Of a DNA stretch of 64,000 bases, positions 62,836 through 64,000 are shown piece after piece (the stretch's first letter is position 1; each line of letters begins with the position of its first letter). The notes under the pieces were generated by a model. It was not told where the DNA came from. It saw only the letters and a list, made by a program, of their open reading frames with translations, and searched no databases. This stretch comes from Novosphingobium huizhouense (GTDB lineage: Bacteria; Pseudomonadota; Alphaproteobacteria; Sphingomonadales; Sphingomonadaceae): positions 558,001-622,000 of the forward strand of contig NZ_JAILXZ010000003.1 of NCBI RefSeq assembly GCF_020179475.1. The letters run 5' to 3'. A program made the position numbers and the translations under genes.

Positions 62836-62925
62836 TGCCCCTCCCCGCCGGGGAGGGGTGGTCAATCGACCGATGTCCATTCCCCCCTCCCCGGTGGGGA
62901 GGGGTCGGGGGTGGGGGTTCGGCCC
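62836..62925. repeat. GC-rich palindromic repeat between convergent SDR genes
   Basis: Two hairpins, CCCCTCCCCGCCGGGGAGGGG and CCCCTCCCCGGTGGGGAGGGG, are separated by about 28 bp (GTGGTCAATCGACC..). They resemble the end hairpins of family A and probably terminate both convergent transcripts. Confidence 0.7.
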
Positions 62926-62941
62926 CTGCGCCCGAACCCGA

Positions 62942-63721
62942 TCACACCTGGCTGAAGCCGCCGTCGATCACGAATTCGGCGCAGGTGACGAAGCTGGCCG
63001 CTTCGCTGCACAGATAGACGACGCCGCCGCCCATCTCGTCGGGACGGCCCTGTCGCCCGATCGGGTGGCGCGCCTCCATGTTGGCTTGCGCCACTTCGCG
63101 CGAAGGCGCCGCGCCCAGTTCGACATAACGGTCCATGATCGAGCCGAGCATGCCGGTATCGACCCCGCCCGGATGCACGGAGTTGACGCGGATGTTGTAG
63201 CCGAGCGCCGCGAATTCGGCGCCCATGCACTTGCTCAGCATCTTCACCGCCGCCTTGCTGGTGCAATAGGCGGCGTTGAACGGCGCGCCGCGCAGGCCTC
63301 CGACGCTCGAGAAGTTGACCACCGAGGCGCCGCCTTTGCGCGCCTTGCCGCCTTCGCGCAGCAGCGGCAGCAGGACCTGCGTGCCGATGATGATCGAGTC
63401 CACGTTCACGGCGTTGACGCGGTGGAACGCCTCGAGGCTGGTGTCCTCGAACTTCTCGACGATCGAGATGCCGGCGTTGTGCACCAGCGCGTCGAGCCGG
63501 CCATAGTCCTTGTAGATCTTGCCGGCGAGCGCTTCCCAATCCTGTTCGCTGGTCACGTCGTGGCGCATATAGGCGTCGGCGCCGTCGATCTCGGCGGAAT
63601 CTGCCATGTCGGTCGCGATCACCGTCGCGTTCGCGGCCTTGAGCGCCTTGACCAGTTCGCGGCCGATGCCGCCAGCCGCGCCGGTCACCACGGCCACCAC
63701 GTTGTCGAGTGCGATCGTCAT
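62942..63721 (-). CDS. Short-chain dehydrogenase/reductase (C)
   Basis: 259-aa classical SDR. Cofactor motif TGAAGGIG near residue 13, HNAG for NNAG, catalytic YCTSK after NFSS and the C-terminal ASFVTCAEFVIDGGF. The ATG at 63721 overlaps the stop of the next SDR gene upstream by four bases, so this start is preferred to an in-frame ATG four codons earlier. It converges on the plus-strand SDR gene. Confidence 0.9.
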   Translation of the reverse strand: MTIALDNVVAVVTGAAGGIGRELVKALKAANATVIATDMADSAEIDGADAYMRHDVTSEQDWEALAGKIYKDYGRLDALVHNAGISIVEKFEDTSLEAFHRVNAVNVDSIIIGTQVLLPLLREGGKARKGGASVVNFSSVGGLRGAPFNAAYCTSKAAVKMLSKCMGAEFAALGYNIRVNSVHPGGVDTGMLGSIMDRYVELGAAPSREVAQANMEARHPIGRQGRPDEMGGGVVYLCSEAASFVTCAEFVIDGGFSQV

Positions 63722-64000
63722 TGTGCGGTCCATCCCCCGTCGATGACCAGCTCCGCGCCGGTCATGTAGCTCGAATCCTCCGAAGCGAGGAAGAATGCCG
63801 CACTCGCAAGCTCGCTCGGTTGCGCCAAACGTCCGATCGGCGTGGAGGCGACGACGCCCGCCACCAGATCATCGGGCTTTTCGGCAAAGCCCTGGTCGAC
63901 CCAGCGCTGGAAGCCGGCCTTGAGCAGCGGCGTCTCGACGAAACCGGGATGCAGCGAGTTGGCGCGGATCGGCGTCTGCTTCTGCGCGAATTCGATGGCG
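63718..64000 (-). CDS. Short-chain dehydrogenase/reductase (D), 3' part
   Basis: The last 93 codons of an SDR; the start is beyond the right edge. It reads QTPIRANSLHPGFVETPLL near the edge and ends SSYMTGAELVIDGGWTAQ. The active-site Tyr-Lys is outside the window. Its stop overlaps the next SDR gene as ATGA, so the two are coupled and probably act in the same pathway. Confidence 0.88.
   Translation of the reverse strand, partial: AIEFAQKQTPIRANSLHPGFVETPLLKAGFQRWVDQGFAEKPDDLVAGVVASTPIGRLAQPSELASAAFFLASEDSSYMTGAELVIDGGWTAQ

Overview
The window is chromosomal DNA of a high-GC alphaproteobacterium, most likely an order Sphingomonadales member (Novosphingobium-like). I infer this from three things: the nuo operon order with extra small genes, a complete exosortase A (XrtA/PEP-CTERM) exopolysaccharide locus of the sphingomonad type, and a Rieske-oxygenase catabolic cluster. 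The genus is an inference; no rRNA gene is present to anchor it. I saw no tRNA, insertion sequence, phage gene or CRISPR array.

Region 1 (1-10624, minus strand): respiratory complex I, nuoA to nuoK, transcribed leftwards and running off the left edge. Most genes overlap by 1-4 nt. The operon also contains four non-canonical items: an NTF2-like gene after nuoD, a 65-aa membrane protein after a palindromic repeat element, a 174-aa secreted protein of unknown function between nuoH and nuoI, and a second palindromic repeat between nuoI and nuoJ.

Region 2 (10750-33722): mixed housekeeping and metabolic genes. In order these are a coniferyl-aldehyde-type dehydrogenase, prepilin peptidase, thiolase, an SH3 periplasmic protein, a 2-hydroxyacid dehydrogenase, an ammonium transporter, a nitronate-monooxygenase-like flavoprotein, prfB, a periplasmic peroxiredoxin, PBP1A, a MerR regulator divergent from a glutaredoxin/MauE fusion, an amidase, rne (RNase E), a methyltransferase, sdhB, a thioesterase and zapE. 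Palindromic repeat families crowd the prfB-peroxiredoxin interval. A compact 180-bp segment after zapE looks like an independent small transcript. It has a Shine-Dalgarno-sequestering hairpin, a 12-codon ORF, a UUCG-tetraloop hairpin over its stop codon and a strong terminator.

Region 3 (33869-54991): the XrtA/PEP-CTERM locus. On the minus strand, reading 5' to 3', lie an acyl-CoA ligase, a PLP decarboxylase, the outer-membrane export lipoprotein, the chain-length determinant, the tyrosine autokinase, a beta-barrel protein, a secretion-type ATPase, a polysaccharide deacetylase, a FemAB-like protein, a glycosyltransferase, exosortase A, a glutamine amidotransferase and a CHASE2-EAL c-di-GMP phosphodiesterase. 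Divergently, on the plus strand, lie a GNAT-type protein, an acyl carrier protein and two alpha/beta hydrolases. Together they should make and export an exopolysaccharide and process PEP-CTERM proteins. The ligase/ACP/decarboxylase/hydrolase part has no clear biochemical role.

Region 4 (54995-64000): trxB, then a catabolic cluster around a TetR regulator. It holds two paralogous Rieske oxygenase alpha subunits, two NTF2/SnoaL-like proteins, a VOC-fold protein and four short-chain dehydrogenases, the last cut by the right edge. A perfect 16-bp palindrome in the tetR/Rieske intergenic region is a good operator candidate. The substrate is not evident; a cyclic or aromatic hydrophobic compound is the natural inference.
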